Source: Helianthus annuus (taxonomy: Eukaryota > Streptophyta > Magnoliopsida > Asterales > Asteraceae). Taken from it: DNA of 64,000 bases. The position numbers and the translations under genes were made by a program. Positions 11,815 to 22,755 of this stretch are shown piece by piece. Position 1 is the stretch's first letter. Every line of letters starts with the position of its first letter. Location of the stretch: assembly GCF_002127325.2 (NCBI RefSeq), contig NC_035435.2, positions 131,161,788 to 131,225,787 on the forward strand, read 5' to 3'. Below the pieces are notes generated by a model, which was not told where the DNA came from, ran no database searches, and saw only the letters and a program-made list of their open reading frames with translations.

Positions 11815-12172
11815 CATAGTTGTCAATAGCGAGCGTAGCGATCGCTATAGCGCTACGTAGCGTATAAGTCTAGGCTCGCTATTAGTATTGTAGCGATAGA
11901 TAGCGATACTAGGGACGATTTATTTTATTTTTATTTTTTTTCTAATATAAATAGCAAAATATCCCTATAAAATAGCTGGATTTTTTGTTTTTGTTAAATA
12001 TACATGTAAAGTAGCATATATACTTGGATATTTTGATATAATATACATATATTTTTTTTTAATTCTAGTGTATCGCTATTTATAAAAAAACAACCCGCTA
12101 TTTATCACTATTCGCTATGTAGCATATAGGTACCTTATCGCTATTTGTCGCTATTCGCTATTAACAACTATG
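11815..12172. mobile_element. hAT-like MITE (358 bp)
   Basis: Inverted termini CATAGTTGT (11815-11823) and ACAACTATG (12164-12172), extending imperfectly through GCGATAGCG-type sequence, are flanked by a perfect 8-bp TSD attcatgg (11807-11814 and 12173-12180). An 8-bp duplication is diagnostic of hAT-type insertion. The interior is non-coding. Confidence 0.88.
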
Positions 12173-12181
12173 ATTCATGGT

Positions 12182-12360
12182 TAGGGGTGTAAACAAGCCG
12201 AGCTTGTACAAGCTCGAGCTTGGCTCGTTTACCTTTTTAGAGAGATTAGACATGAGCTAGGATCGTTAAATCTCAAGCTTGGTTTGTGAGTAGCCTTTCG
12301 AGCTCGGGCTCGGCTCGTTTATTATCTATTTTCAATTTAATAACTTTATTTATACATTTT
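12182..12360. repeat. AGCTCG-rich interspersed repeat fragment
   Basis: Starts TAGGGGTGTAAACAAGCCGAGC and contains several GAGCTTG/GGCTCG palindromic motifs, typical of a widespread plant hAT-like MITE family. Only one end is clear; the right end is not found, so it is probably truncated. Confidence 0.4.
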
Positions 12361-12749
12361 GTAATTGTTTACGTTGAAAAAATTATATATAATAAAGTAT
12401 ATATTATTTAGATATGTTTACCTTTACTTTGTATATACTAATTAAAGACCCTTATAATTAATGAAGCAACGGCCTATTTTGTATAACCCAAGGCCCAAGC
12501 CTACTGCTTAAACAAGAATGCAAACAAACATACTGAATCCAAACAGCTCAATGAAATAATAGAGTAGTTAGGTTTAGTAAGGTCATCAACGATATTCTGA
12601 CATTGTCAAAATCAAAAGTAAATTATCACCGTCTTCTGATGATATACCAATGGCTTTAGACATTTAATAACAATGACCATAAATTTAACATCGGGTTCTC
12701 CTATGATGATATGTGGTGCTATTTAATAACAAAGACCGGAAATTTAACA

Positions 12750-13275
12750 TGAGACGCACCTAGGCGCAAGGCGCACTAAAGCGCCTTGTCACCCGAGGCG
12801 CGCCATTTCCACAAAACGAAAAAAACCACATTTTGGGGGTTTTTAGAGGTTTGAGGTGTACGCCTTGTGTACTTTGGATACATTAATTTTGTTTTTTCAT
12901 CAAAGTGTTGTACAATACGTTTTTTGGTATGTGCATGTAGGTAAAATCATATAAGTTTAAATGTTTTAGTAACCGCAAACGTTTGTATAAGTCCTAGTAA
13001 CTTTTGATATAACTTTTGGTATCACTATGTGTGTATAAGTCCTAAACTTTTGCTACTAACTATTAGCTACATGATCTTAAATAACATATATAATAGTTTT
13101 TTATTATTTTATATGTGGAATCTTATTTATTTTCAAAGCATTACGTATTTTTTATTTTATTTTTTTTCTCTATGTGCGCTTTTCTTAAAAAAACCGAAGC
13201 TTTTTTTGCGCCTTGCGCCTAGGCTCAGGGCGAGCCGATGCGGCTCGCCTGTGCCTTGCGTCTTTGACAACATAG
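12750..13275. mobile_element. GC-ended MITE-like inverted repeat
   Basis: CCTAGGCGCAAGGCGC (12759-12774) is perfectly inverted at 13208-13223, with further GC-rich similarity outside the right arm. It encloses about 430 bp of AT-rich non-coding sequence. No clean TSD is visible. A related GC-rich patch lies at 11590-11670. 13276-13980 shows nothing recognisable. Confidence 0.5.
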
Positions 13276-13995
13276 GTTCTATAACCTTTTTAAATTATAT
13301 AAAAATATAGTTAAATTCATCTTTAATACCTGATAACCCTTTAATTCAAATCTATCACAAACTTCTCATCAGACCTGCATATAAATCGATACATGCTAAT
13401 TAATCAAATCCAAAAACAATAAACTTTAGACTATTTCACAACTGGGCATTCACTCTTTATTCATTGCATCTGATAGGATATTAAACACAAAAAATAATTA
13501 CATATATATCCACATACATTAAACAAAGAACTATATTAGGTTGAAGTTTAAAAATCCAATGACCTCCTAATATCGGTGGCCCATACAAGTTTCTTATATA
13601 TATTCACTCAACACCCCCCCCCCTTTAAAAATATATATATATAATCCTTCTACACTTCTTCCATGGTGTATGCAAGTGACTTGATGAATCAATTCAAAGA
13701 GAAACATACACTATGAAACCATTTGTCTACATACATGGGTAACATTGACAATAACAATGAGTATACCATTTTATGAAACACACCCTATTGCGTCATCTAA
13801 TCTATAAGCTATTTGTATCACTATTTTAAGCAAACAACATCTACATATGCCGCCATTGCGTTTGTTAAATTGTGGAGACCACTGTGTTTTTAACACTCAC
13901 TCAGACATTTGATCAAACACTTGGTAGGCATTCACTCAACATACTATATAAAACCTATATTTTGTTGTTCAATAGCCATTTATAGAAAAATATAT

Positions 13996-14326
13996 ACCTA
14001 ATATCCACTACTACTTCAGGTGGATCCCTCTCAAGACCTGAAAATAGTACATCAAAGTTTTTAGTTAAACTTTAGAAGTTTCAAATGTTAGATTTTCAGT
14101 TGCTTCAATACTTGAAACCTTGGCCACAAATGAAGTACCCTAATAAATAAGAACGAGGCATGTGTTAAAATGCACGAACATAGAAATTCATATTCGAAAC
14201 CTAATTATAGTTGTAGAAAAAAAAAATACGATAAATTACCAAAATGTCATCGCTGAGCCACTGCCGCTGAGATGATGCCGTCGTTAAATGTGGTAGAGAA
14301 CAAAAGCGGGATGATAAATCTATCAT
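13996..14326 (-). other. Exon-like segments inside the CACTA element (5' part)
   Basis: On the minus strand, an ATG at 14326 opens 29 codons ending at a GTAATT donor (14240). A 23-codon open exon-like stretch (14139-14071) follows a TTATTAG acceptor. A third stretch from 14037 follows ATTTTCAG and reads ...LERDPPEVVVDI. Phases between exons 2 and 3 do not match in this copy, so the gene is degenerate if real. With the segments at 10081-11270 this could be a captured host gene. No identity recognised. Confidence 0.3.
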
Positions 14327-14560
14327 TTGAGGAGGATCAGAAACGATAAACAACAGAGTAAGGAATGTAGGGGTAGGGTTGAAAATTTCAAATTTGAGGG
14401 AGGAAAGGGAACTTGGGGCGGGAAGTTAGAGCGGTGAAAATTTTAATTCTTAATGTTTAAGTGCCACATGATGGAAAAATAAAGGTTTATCGAAAAATAA
14501 AATGTTTAATTCATCAAATTAAATAGTTTAAGTATACTATAAAACGATAAAATTAGTTTA

Positions 14561-14902
14561 GGGTGTAAGGAGTGGTTAAACACTTTGGAGTGCCAAACCA
14601 AAAAACCGACCAATCAGAGCGCGCCATGTCAATCAGTCAAAAGTGTTTAAACTTTGGTGAAAAGTGTTGGCAATGGTTTAGACACTTGGTGAAGTGGTAA
14701 ACTATTTAAAAAAAAAGTGTGATTGGTTGAGATAGGAATGGACCCCACCCACAATACCCCCTCTCTCTCAATCATCTTCTCCCCGAATCGGCATGCTGTC
14801 CCCGATCGTGTTGACTTGCCGCGTCGGCATCGGGTCGGCGGCGGTGTTTGCCGATCGGCAAACCCGTTTGCCACCCTTTGCCGACTACCACACCGTATAC
14901 CC
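14561..14902. mobile_element. PIF/Harbinger-like MITE (342 bp)
   Basis: Termini GGGTGTAAGGAGTGG and the complement of GGGTATACGGTGTGG, with 3-bp TSD tta (14558-14560 and 14903-14905). The TTA/TAA duplication and short GGG-start TIR fit PIF/Harbinger (Tourist-like). The interior is GC-rich with no ORF of note. Confidence 0.65.
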
Positions 14903-15104
14903 TTATAGAAAATATAAAAAATAAAATTAGTTTACAGAAAATAATATTTTTGAAAACTAATCAACAGGAGTTGGATATATTTACGATTAGCATTATAAGA
15001 AATTCAATAAATTTGTTATTATTTTACTTTCATTTAACACGTTTAGATTTCGTGATGGGTTTGTTTCAAAATTAAAAATTGTTTATTTAATAACACCAAT
15101 GATT

Positions 15105-15540
15105 AAGCGTCCTATAAAGTTTAAAGTTATAAGACCCCCAAGTGTCAAGTGTCCTATTAAGTTAATTTCTAATATGACTTCGACTAGAAAGGATCCTATA
15201 ACATTGAACATTTATGACTTAACTACAACGTGTCCTATTAAGTTATGTTATAATATGACCTCAGATGATCAAGTGTCCTAATACAGTTTCACATAATGGG
15301 ACACAAACAATTAAATGTCTTATAAAGTACTTTATTAGGATCTACATTTTAAGTGTCCTATTAAATTATATGATAATAGGACCCCAAAAAATCATCCATC
15401 CTATTAAATAGTTTTTTAGGACACCGGTTTAGTTGACTATATTATAAAAGGACCCCAAAAGTTCATTAGTCCTATTAAATAGTTTTTTAGGACCCTCTTT
15501 TACAAGCGTCCCACAGAAAAGGTCCTAAAAAGCTATTTTT
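15105..15540. repeat. Right subterminal repeat array of the CACTA element
   Basis: At least ten copies of TGTCCTATTAA/TAGGACCCC-type motifs in mixed orientation, mirroring the left subterminal array. Confidence 0.8.
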
Positions 15541-15552
15541 GTTGTAGTGGTG

Positions 15553-15774
15553 CATTTTCCGCTTCGTATGATCCATGAACCATCCGTTTAAGGTTATAAA
15601 CATTATGTAGGGTTATCATAGAGTCTATTTATCCATTGTTGACACTTTGGACCCTTACGTTCCATAGTTTTCACTGTTTGTCACTTTTAGTCCCTCTAAA
15701 GTTTGTTTTCACATACCGGAACCTTATGACACGTGTCAAGACATTATTGGACGAAATTTTTTCGAGGTGTTACA
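15553..15774 (-). repeat. 3' LTR of G, second segment
   Basis: Resumes CATTTTCCGCTTCG exactly where 9372 stopped and ends GAGGTGTTACA, as in the right LTR at 26295. Confidence 0.92.
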
Positions 15775-15788
15775 TCCTCACCCCCCTT
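15775..15788 (-). promoter_or_regulatory. Polypurine tract of G
   Basis: On the minus strand, TTAAGGGGGGTGAGGA directly precedes the LTR start TGTAACACC. It primes plus-strand synthesis and fixes the orientation of G. Confidence 0.85.
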
Positions 15789-15811
15789 AAAAGAAATCTC
15801 GACCTCGAGAT

Positions 15812-17316
15812 TTACTGAAACAAATGAGGATATTTCTCTTGCAACGTGGATTCCACTTCCCACGTATATTCGGGACCTCTACGGGCATCCCATTTGACCT
15901 TAACAATAGGCACGTGCTTCCTTCGAAGCTTTTTCACCTGTCGATCCTCAATCGACAAAGGTTTTTCCACGAACTTCAAACTCTCATCTATGTGTATATC
16001 TGTATGCGGTATAACCAGTGATTCGTCAGCGAAACACTTCTTCAAATTACAGATGTGGAACACATTCTGAATAGCGCTAAGCTCTTCAGGCAAGTTTAAC
16101 TTATAAGCAACTGACCCGACACGTTCGATAATCTCGAAAGGTCCTATATATCTCGGGCTTAGCTTGCCTTTCTTTCCAAATCGCATCACACCCTTCCAGG
16201 GCGATACTTTAAGCAATACTTTATCACCTACATCGAAGTGAAAGTCTTTGCGCTTAGGATCCGCATAACTTTTCTGCCTATCCCTGGCAGCTTTCAAACG
16301 ATCGCGTATCTGTACGATCTTGTCCGTCGTCTCAAAAACGATATCTGGTCCTGACAACTGGACATCTCCAACTTCTGCCCAACAAATGGGCGATCTACAC
16401 TTCCTACCGTATAGGGCCTCAAAAGGTGCAGCTTTTATGCTGGAATGGTAGCTATTGTTGTAGGAGAATTCAATCAGTGGTAGGTTCTTATCCCAACTAC
16501 CACCCAAGTCGATCGCACATGCACGAAGCATGTCTTCCAAAGTTTGAATAGTACGCTCACTCTGACCATCAGTCTGAGGATGATAAGCCGTACTAAAATT
16601 CAAACGAGTGCCCAACGATTGTTGGAAACTTTTCCAAAAATGCGATGTATATCTAGTATCCCTATCGGAGATAATAGATACAGGTATTCCATGCAACGCT
16701 ACAATCTTATCGACGTATAATTGGGCTAACATATCGGAGCTATACGTCTCCTTGATGGGTAGAAAATGAGCTGACTTAGTCAGTCTATCTACTATGACCC
16801 ATATGGTATCATTTCCCTTTTTCGTCTTCGGCAACTTGGTGATGAAATCCATTGTCACCATTTCCCATTTCCACTTGGGAATTTCAGGTTGTTGAAGCAA
16901 ACCTGACGGCTTCTGATGCTCAGCCTTGACTTGAGCACAAGTCAAACATTTAGCTACGTGCTCAGCTACTGACTTTTTCAAACCAATCCACCAGTAGTTT
17001 GCTTTCAGATCTTGGTACATCTTATCAGCTCCAAGATGAACGGAATATTTAGAGCTGTGGGCTTCCTGGAGGATAACATCCCGAAGTCCTCCATAAACTG
17101 GAACCCATATTCGTCCGTTTAGTCGTAGCATTCCATCTTTGTCGTAGGATAACTGCTCCTTAGTTACTCCTAACTTCTCTGCAGGATAGTTAGCTTCCAA
17201 CACAGCTTCCTTCTGTGCAGCTAACACCCTTTCATTCAAATTATTTCTTATTTCAATGCGCTTGGCATTGATTCTGATTGGTTTCACCCTTTCCTTTCTG
17301 CTTAAGGCGTCGGCAA
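15812..17316 (-). pseudogene. G pol C-terminal part: integrase with chromodomain-like tail
   Basis: About 490 codons open from 17287 downward (the frame extends slightly upstream). The zinc-binding HHCC region ([27 protein letters not shown]) is followed by the integrase core ([48 protein letters not shown]). The C-terminus has YIGPFEII and ends [20 protein letters not shown]...KYPHLF, the divergent chromodomain style of Tekay/Del chromoviruses. It is separated from the upstream RNase H by a 1-nt shortfall near 17325-17330, so it cannot be translated as one polyprotein without recoding; a copy-specific frameshift is more likely. Confidence 0.9.
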
Positions 17317-20300
17317 CTACATTTGCCTTCCCGGATGGTATCTTATCTCGCAGTCATAATCATTTAAAGTTTCCATCCATCGCCTTTGACGCATGTTCAA
17401 TTCCTTCTGATTGAACAGATGCTGAAGACTCTTGTGATCTGAATATATTATACACTTGGTTCCATACAAGTAATGTCTCCATAGCTTCAAAGCAAATACA
17501 ACTGCACCCAATTCCAAATCGTGGGTGGTGTAGTTCTTCTCATGCACCTTGAGCTGGCGAGAAGCGTAGGCAATGACTTTGCCTCTCTGCATGAGCACAC
17601 AGCCCATACCAGTGTGTGATGCATCACAGTACACCACAAATTCTTCTACGCCATCGGGCAATGTCATCACTGGAGCATTGCTCAACTTCTTCTTCAAAAT
17701 ATCGAAGGATTCCTGCTGCTTAGGGCCCCAATCAAACTTAATCTTCTTACGAGTCAACGAAGTTAGGGGCGCAGCAATTCTTGAAAAGTTCTCGATAAAT
17801 CGCCTATAGTATCCTGCCAATCCGAGGAAACTGCGAATCTCGGTAGGAGTCTTCGGCTCCTGCCAGTTCATGACTGCTTCTACTTTCGCGGGATCTACTT
17901 GGATACCACGCTCGCTTACTATATGTCCAAGGAATTGGACTTCTCGAAGCCAAAATTCACACTTCGAAAATTTGGCATACAGCTTCTCTTGATGCAGAAG
18001 TTTGAGAATACAACGAAGGTGTTTCTCATGGTCAGCTTGGCTCTTCGAATAGATAAGGATGTCGTCAATAAAGACGATAACGAATTTATCTAGATAGGGC
18101 TTGCAGACACGATTCATGAGATCCATGAATGCGGCTGGTGCGTTAGTGAGCCCAAACGGCATCACTAGGAACTCGTAATGTCCATAACGAGTCCTAAACG
18201 CTGTCTTGTGCACATCTTCGTCTTTGACCTTTAGCTGATGATAACCGGACCTCAGGTCGATCTTGGAGAAATAGCTTGCTCCTTGCAATTGATCGAACAG
18301 ATCGTTGATCCTGGGTAATGGATATCTATTCTTGATAGTGACCTTGTTAAGCTCACGATAATCGATGCACAGACGCATCGATCCATCCTTCTTTTTAACG
18401 AACAAGATTGGTGCTCCCCAAGGAGACGAGCTAGGTCTAATAAAACCTTTAGCTAACAAATCATCCAACTGCGTCCTCAACTCCTTCATCTCCGTTGGTG
18501 CCAATCTGTATGGTGCTCTTGCTACAGGCGCAGCGCCTAGAATGATGTCTATCCGAAACTCCACTTGCCTATCCGGTGGCAAACCGGGTAGTTCTTCAGG
18601 GAATACTTCAGGGTATTCTGAGATAACAGGGATATCTTCAATCTTCGGCTTCGGCTCATCAATGGTAACTTGTGCCATATAAATGACACATCCCTTCTCC
18701 ATGCATCTGGATGCCTTGAGCATGGACACTTGCTCAGGCAATCCATGCTGGGTATCTCCTTGAATAGTGAGTGACTCACCAGACGGAGTCTTCACTATCA
18801 CTTGCTTTCTATTGCACAGAATCTGGGCTTGGTTACTCGATAACCAATCCATGCCTATCACTATATCGAATCCAGCTAGCTTAAAGGGAAGCAAGGATAA
18901 CGGGAAAGAATGATTCCTAATGGATATAACACATCCATCTAGAACAGTCGAGGCGGTTTCTATGGTTCCGTCGGCTAATTCCACCTCATATTTCACACTT
19001 AAGGTTTTAACAGGAAGGTTCAACAATTTACAAAACTTATCATCTACAAACGACTTATCAGCTCCTGAATCAAACAAGACTCTAGCAAAAACATCATTTA
19101 CAAGAAACGTACCTGTAATGACGTTGTCGTCTAGAACTGCTTCCTTGGCGTCCATTCTGAAGACTCTCGCATTAGTCTTCTTCCCGTCGTCAGCTCTCTT
19201 TGCATTCTTTGGGCAATTTGGCCGAATGTGCCCTTTCTCGTTGCAACCAAAACAAGTTGCATCCTTAATCCTCTTGCAATCCAATGCCTTATGGTCTGTG
19301 GACTTGCAGATTCCACATCGCTTTTCTTGAGACTGGGATTTCGTCTCCAAACGACATTTCCCAAAATGGTGTCTCTTGCAGGTCTTGCATCTGGGTCTCT
19401 CACCCGATTGATGATCTCCTTTCTTAGATCCCGACCCTTTCCTATGGTCGTTGTTTCCTCTATATCGTTTCTCAGATCTTCGTGAGGTGTCATCATCACG
19501 TTTCCTTTTGTTTTCCTCTGAGCTCTTCATAGCTCTCAATCTGACTACATCTTGAGTGAGGGAGAGGGATAGATCAGCTACGGATCTAAATGTCGTAGGC
19601 CTTGAAGCCTTAACACTCGCCTTTATCTCCTGTGCCAAGCCCCCAATAAAACGGGCGATCCTTCGTGGCTCAGGGGTCACCAAATACGGCACCAATCGAG
19701 ATAAGGTGTTGAATGTAGTAAGATACGCTTGACAATCGAGGTTTTTCATCACTAGGGATACAAAATCCGACTCAATTCTTTCGACCTCATGCTGCGGGCA
19801 GAAATTCTCTTTGATCAGTGCTACAAACTGATCCCAGGTCATGCTATACAGAGCGGCCTTACTGGCAGCTTGCAGAAGTGACTTCCACCATGCTAACGCA
19901 TCTCCCTTGAACGACTGGGACACGTACTTCACAACGTCCCTATCAGCACACCCGCTGATGTCAACAACTGTATCCATCTCATCAATCCACGTCATGCAAT
20001 CAACTGCTCCTTTTTCCCCAGTAAAATCCCTGGGTTTGCATGAAACGAAATACTTGTACGTACAGGACTTGCTGTGCGTATCATGCTTCGGCTTGATTTC
20101 TTGTTTAGGAATACTGCTGTGGTTGGAGGAGTGATTATCCCCCTCATCCTTCTTCGGCTCATTCTTCTTAGAAGGTGGCTTACTATGAGCCTCTGAATGA
20201 GTCTTGGGTTTGACGTGCGTTACAGTTCGGGTCCTACTCCGAGTCCCGCTAGATTCTCTGAATTGCCTATCCATAGCTTTGGCAACATCGTTTTCAACCA

Positions 20301-20388
20301 GTGCTTGCAGTTCCGCACCAGTGACGTGAATCTTTGTATCATCTGGGTGTTCTCCAGAATGACTGTTGGTCTCTTCCGATTTGGCCAT
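17317..20388 (-). CDS. G gag-protease-reverse transcriptase-RNase H polyprotein
   Basis: 1,023 codons from MAKSEETN. In order: charged N-terminus, retrotransposon gag domain (CMTWIDEMD ... ALAWWKSLL ... [14 protein letters not shown]), CCHC zinc knuckle [14 protein letters not shown] preceded by [12 protein letters not shown] and CGICKSTDH, aspartic protease with DSGADKSFV, reverse transcriptase ([25 protein letters not shown]), then Ty3-type RNase H ([25 protein letters not shown]). The ORF stops right after HPGRQM because of a missing nucleotide; otherwise it would continue into integrase. Gag and pol share one frame, as usual for chromoviruses. Probably inactive because of the frameshift. 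Confidence 0.93.
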   Translation of the reverse strand: MAKSEETNSHSGEHPDDTKIHVTGAELQALVENDVAKAMDRQFRESSGTRSRTRTVTHVKPKTHSEAHSKPPSKKNEPKKDEGDNHSSNHSSIPKQEIKPKHDTHSKSCTYKYFVSCKPRDFTGEKGAVDCMTWIDEMDTVVDISGCADRDVVKYVSQSFKGDALAWWKSLLQAASKAALYSMTWDQFVALIKENFCPQHEVERIESDFVSLVMKNLDCQAYLTTFNTLSRLVPYLVTPEPRRIARFIGGLAQEIKASVKASRPTTFRSVADLSLSLTQDVVRLRAMKSSEENKRKRDDDTSRRSEKRYRGNNDHRKGSGSKKGDHQSGERPRCKTCKRHHFGKCRLETKSQSQEKRCGICKSTDHKALDCKRIKDATCFGCNEKGHIRPNCPKNAKRADDGKKTNARVFRMDAKEAVLDDNVITGTFLVNDVFARVLFDSGADKSFVDDKFCKLLNLPVKTLSVKYEVELADGTIETASTVLDGCVISIRNHSFPLSLLPFKLAGFDIVIGMDWLSSNQAQILCNRKQVIVKTPSGESLTIQGDTQHGLPEQVSMLKASRCMEKGCVIYMAQVTIDEPKPKIEDIPVISEYPEVFPEELPGLPPDRQVEFRIDIILGAAPVARAPYRLAPTEMKELRTQLDDLLAKGFIRPSSSPWGAPILFVKKKDGSMRLCIDYRELNKVTIKNRYPLPRINDLFDQLQGASYFSKIDLRSGYHQLKVKDEDVHKTAFRTRYGHYEFLVMPFGLTNAPAAFMDLMNRVCKPYLDKFVIVFIDDILIYSKSQADHEKHLRCILKLLHQEKLYAKFSKCEFWLREVQFLGHIVSERGIQVDPAKVEAVMNWQEPKTPTEIRSFLGLAGYYRRFIENFSRIAAPLTSLTRKKIKFDWGPKQQESFDILKKKLSNAPVMTLPDGVEEFVVYCDASHTGMGCVLMQRGKVIAYASRQLKVHEKNYTTHDLELGAVVFALKLWRHYLYGTKCIIYSDHKSLQHLFNQKELNMRQRRWMETLNDYDCEIRYHPGRQM

Positions 20389-21090
20389 GTAGCTTTAAGC
20401 TACATAAAAGGACAAGGTCTTATTTAGAAACCTAACAGTATTATCGTTCTAGACGATTTATTAACCATGATATTAAGAATCATAATAGTTAATTTAATTA
20501 ATTTCATTCAAGGCTTTTATTAGCAACTATATTATGGAATGAAATGTATATTGGCACAATAGGCCTAGTCACTTCGGACAATTACTAAATTATAAATTTA
20601 GATTTTTATAGGATTAGAAATTGTATAATTAAACAAATAATCCTTTACTAGGCAGGGAGTCATAAACCACAACTGCCACTATATGACATAGTTATAACCC
20701 GTAGGTATCAAGTCATTACCAGACTTGTATACAGATATAATCTGTAGATAATTTATTAAAAAGGGTGGCTTGTGTGATTCTACAGATCACGTTTAGCCAG
20801 GAATGTTAACATGTTTACAGATGTTAACAGAGATTTGAATCTTTTCAACCAGGTTTTACCATATTGGCCAGGTCTGTTAATAAGACATTCAAGCTAGGTT
20901 CTACCTTACTAAGATTCTTATCAAAATGGCAAATCAAATAAAAATTGATATTTTCCATTTATTTGAATATTATATTCATGCACATAAATAAAAATGAGAA
21001 ATTCAAATTAACCATTTTAAACTTTAAATAAAGTAACTAGTACATCTTTTGCCCTAAACGGGACTTTAATTCAAATAACATGAATAACAT
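20389..21090. other. G spacer between the upstream ORF and gag
   Basis: AT-rich, no ORF or recognised signal. It forms part of a long leader upstream of gag on the minus strand. Confidence 0.5.
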
Positions 21091-21247
21091 GCCCGCGCAG
21101 GGGCTAAACCAATAACAACAACAACAAATAAAACAAAGCAAACCCACGGCGGGGTTAACAGAACAACATACCCACGCAGGGGTAGAATAAGAGAAATATA
21201 CCCACGCAGGGGTAGAATACAGGAATAAATGTCCACGCAGGGACATG
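21091..21247. repeat. Short tandem array CCACGCAGGGGTAGAAT in the G leader
   Basis: Five to six imperfect units of (C)CCACGCAGGGG at 19-38 bp intervals. On the transcribed strand each reads CCCCTGCGTGGG, which can form a small CCC/GGG hairpin. It sits between the stop codon of the upstream ORF and gag. Confidence 0.7.
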
Positions 21248-21272
21248 AGTAAAAGAGCTAACAACACAGGAT

Positions 21273-22547
21273 TTAATAATCCTTCTTACTCTTACCCTTG
21301 ATCAAGTCAACCATCTTCTTGAACATACCGCGGTTGTGTCGGCGATCATTCTGCAATTCCCGTCGCACGTCGTGTATCCCTTGCAGGATTTCTTGGACTT
21401 GTGGTGGCGACATCATCGGCGCCGGCGGCGGTGGCTGATACTGCGGTGGCTGTGGAGGCTGCGGCTGCTGGTATCCCTGCGGTGGGAATCCAAAAGCTGA
21501 TTGTCCCGTAGCCCGGGGACCTCCAAAAGCACTCTCCTGGTTGAGAGGGTTGTAGCCCGAAGCTAACCAGTAGGGATCTCCCGTATAATCATAACCGGGA
21601 GGAAAAGTCGGCTCGAAAGGGTTGAACTGTGCTGCGCTAGCATACGCAGGGATGGGCTCTCCAAAGTTTTGCGGCGGTAGTGGCGCAATAGTCGCAGAAG
21701 TAACCTCTGAGACGGGATGCTGAGACTCTCCCATCTCTGACTCCTCGTGGAGCGGCGAGTAGCGGCCGCTACCTGAATGTCGAGGGGTGGCAATGCGAAT
21801 CCCTCCTCGCGTAGACATACGCGCGTTCCTCCTTGGCCTCTGAGGCGGAGGAGGCAAAACCGGTGGTGGTGGTCGCGACGGAGTGATCACGTCGCGCCAA
21901 AAGGCCTCAGATGGGTCCTGCTGCAAAGGCGGCTGCTGAAGCTGCTGCTGCTGCTGGGAGTGGTGCTGAGAGTGCACGGGAGAACCGTGATAAGACTGGT
22001 GCATGGGAGAGTTGTGGTGGCTGGGGGTATAAAACCAATCGTGCTGCTTAAACCTCTCCTCGTAGCTGTCAACACCATTGAATGGTGATCCCCTGTATGG
22101 TGACCCATCCGATATCTCAATGGGATGGTTAGGCGTGCCGGACGGTGGCAGGGAAGGGTCAGTGTCCTCGTCGACCTCCATCTCGTTACCACCAGAGAAG
22201 TGGTCTTCAGGTCCTAGTGGGTTATGACCCACTGGTTCGTCCAAGAAAGCATCAGGGTTATACAGGCCCTGATAAACTGGTGCTGGGTAGTGGTGAGGTG
22301 ACTGGTGTAATGGAATAAAAGATCCATGGGAGTCGTGGGGCCCATTTTCAGAATGTGGCCCAAAGGAGTGAGGTAAGGATGGTGAGGTACTCAGTGATAC
22401 CGAGTGCCTGGCTGGTTCAGCAAATGATCTACAAAGATCGTGGGCAGCAGTGTTGTGCGATGCTGATGGGGCTCGCCTGTGCGAAGGCCCTGCCTCGTGG
22501 TCATGTGATGTGGCGAATCCTCCTCGTCCTCGCATACGTGGCGGCAT
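21273..22547 (-). CDS. Extra ORF upstream of gag in G, unknown function
   Basis: 424 residues if started at MPPRMRGRGG (22547). An upstream in-frame start at 22643 would add a hydrophobic stretch that looks untranslated. A TTTTTGACAG splice-acceptor-like site lies just before the chosen ATG. The protein is low-complexity: Arg/Gly-rich N-terminus, Ser/His/Pro-rich centre, polyglutamine and PPPPQRPRRN tracts, PQPPQPPQYQPPPP near the end, then a short helical tail with VRRELQNDRRHNRGMFKKMVDLIKGKSKK. No enzyme or zinc motif. It lies in sense between PBS and gag, a place where chromoviruses normally have only a leader. It could be a second structural protein or a captured gene. I do not recognise a family. 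Confidence 0.65.
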   Translation of the reverse strand: MPPRMRGRGGFATSHDHEAGPSHRRAPSASHNTAAHDLCRSFAEPARHSVSLSTSPSLPHSFGPHSENGPHDSHGSFIPLHQSPHHYPAPVYQGLYNPDAFLDEPVGHNPLGPEDHFSGGNEMEVDEDTDPSLPPSGTPNHPIEISDGSPYRGSPFNGVDSYEERFKQHDWFYTPSHHNSPMHQSYHGSPVHSQHHSQQQQQLQQPPLQQDPSEAFWRDVITPSRPPPPVLPPPPQRPRRNARMSTRGGIRIATPRHSGSGRYSPLHEESEMGESQHPVSEVTSATIAPLPPQNFGEPIPAYASAAQFNPFEPTFPPGYDYTGDPYWLASGYNPLNQESAFGGPRATGQSAFGFPPQGYQQPQPPQPPQYQPPPPAPMMSPPQVQEILQGIHDVRRELQNDRRHNRGMFKKMVDLIKGKSKKDY

Positions 22548-22740
22548 GATGAACCTGTCAAAAATCAAACAAGTTGCACAACAAAAATATATATATGAGA
22601 CAAAGTTAGAAAATGAAAATAAAATAAACGAAATTTTGAACATTTCCTAAGTTCTTTGTCTAGACTCGAAAATCGAGGAATTTGCAATTGTGTAACTGAG
22701 ATCAAACACAAAATACTAGTGTTTAATTCACTCAGCGTTG

Positions 22741-22752
22741 GCTCTGATACCA
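22741..22752 (-). promoter_or_regulatory. Primer-binding site of G (initiator-methionine tRNA type)
   Basis: The minus strand reads TGGTATCAGAGC three bases after the LTR end (TGTGACA), complementary to the 3' end of plant tRNA-iMet. Confidence 0.9.
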
Positions 22753-22755
22753 ACC

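Larger units (their letters stand above)
9373..15549. mobile_element. CACTA (En/Spm-type) DNA transposon, non-autonomous
   Basis: The left terminus is CACTACAAGAAAA and the right terminus is the complement of CACTACAACAAAA. The flanking TSD gtg lies at 9370-9372 and 15550-15552. The intact right LTR of G supplies the empty site (TTTTGTGCATTTTCC), so borders are exact at 6,177 bp. Subterminal regions are packed with GTCCTA/TAGGAC motifs. No transposase ORF of meaningful length exists, so mobility would need an autonomous relative. It is younger than the G insertion. Confidence 0.95.

Noticed and set aside
21037..21267. 76-residue minus-strand ORF with repeated STPAWV
   Set aside because: It is a translation of the CCACGCAGGGG tandem array.
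22741..22752. tRNA gene
   Set aside because: TGGTATCAGAGC is only the 12-nt complement of the tRNA-iMet 3' end, a primer-binding site; no cloverleaf surrounds it.
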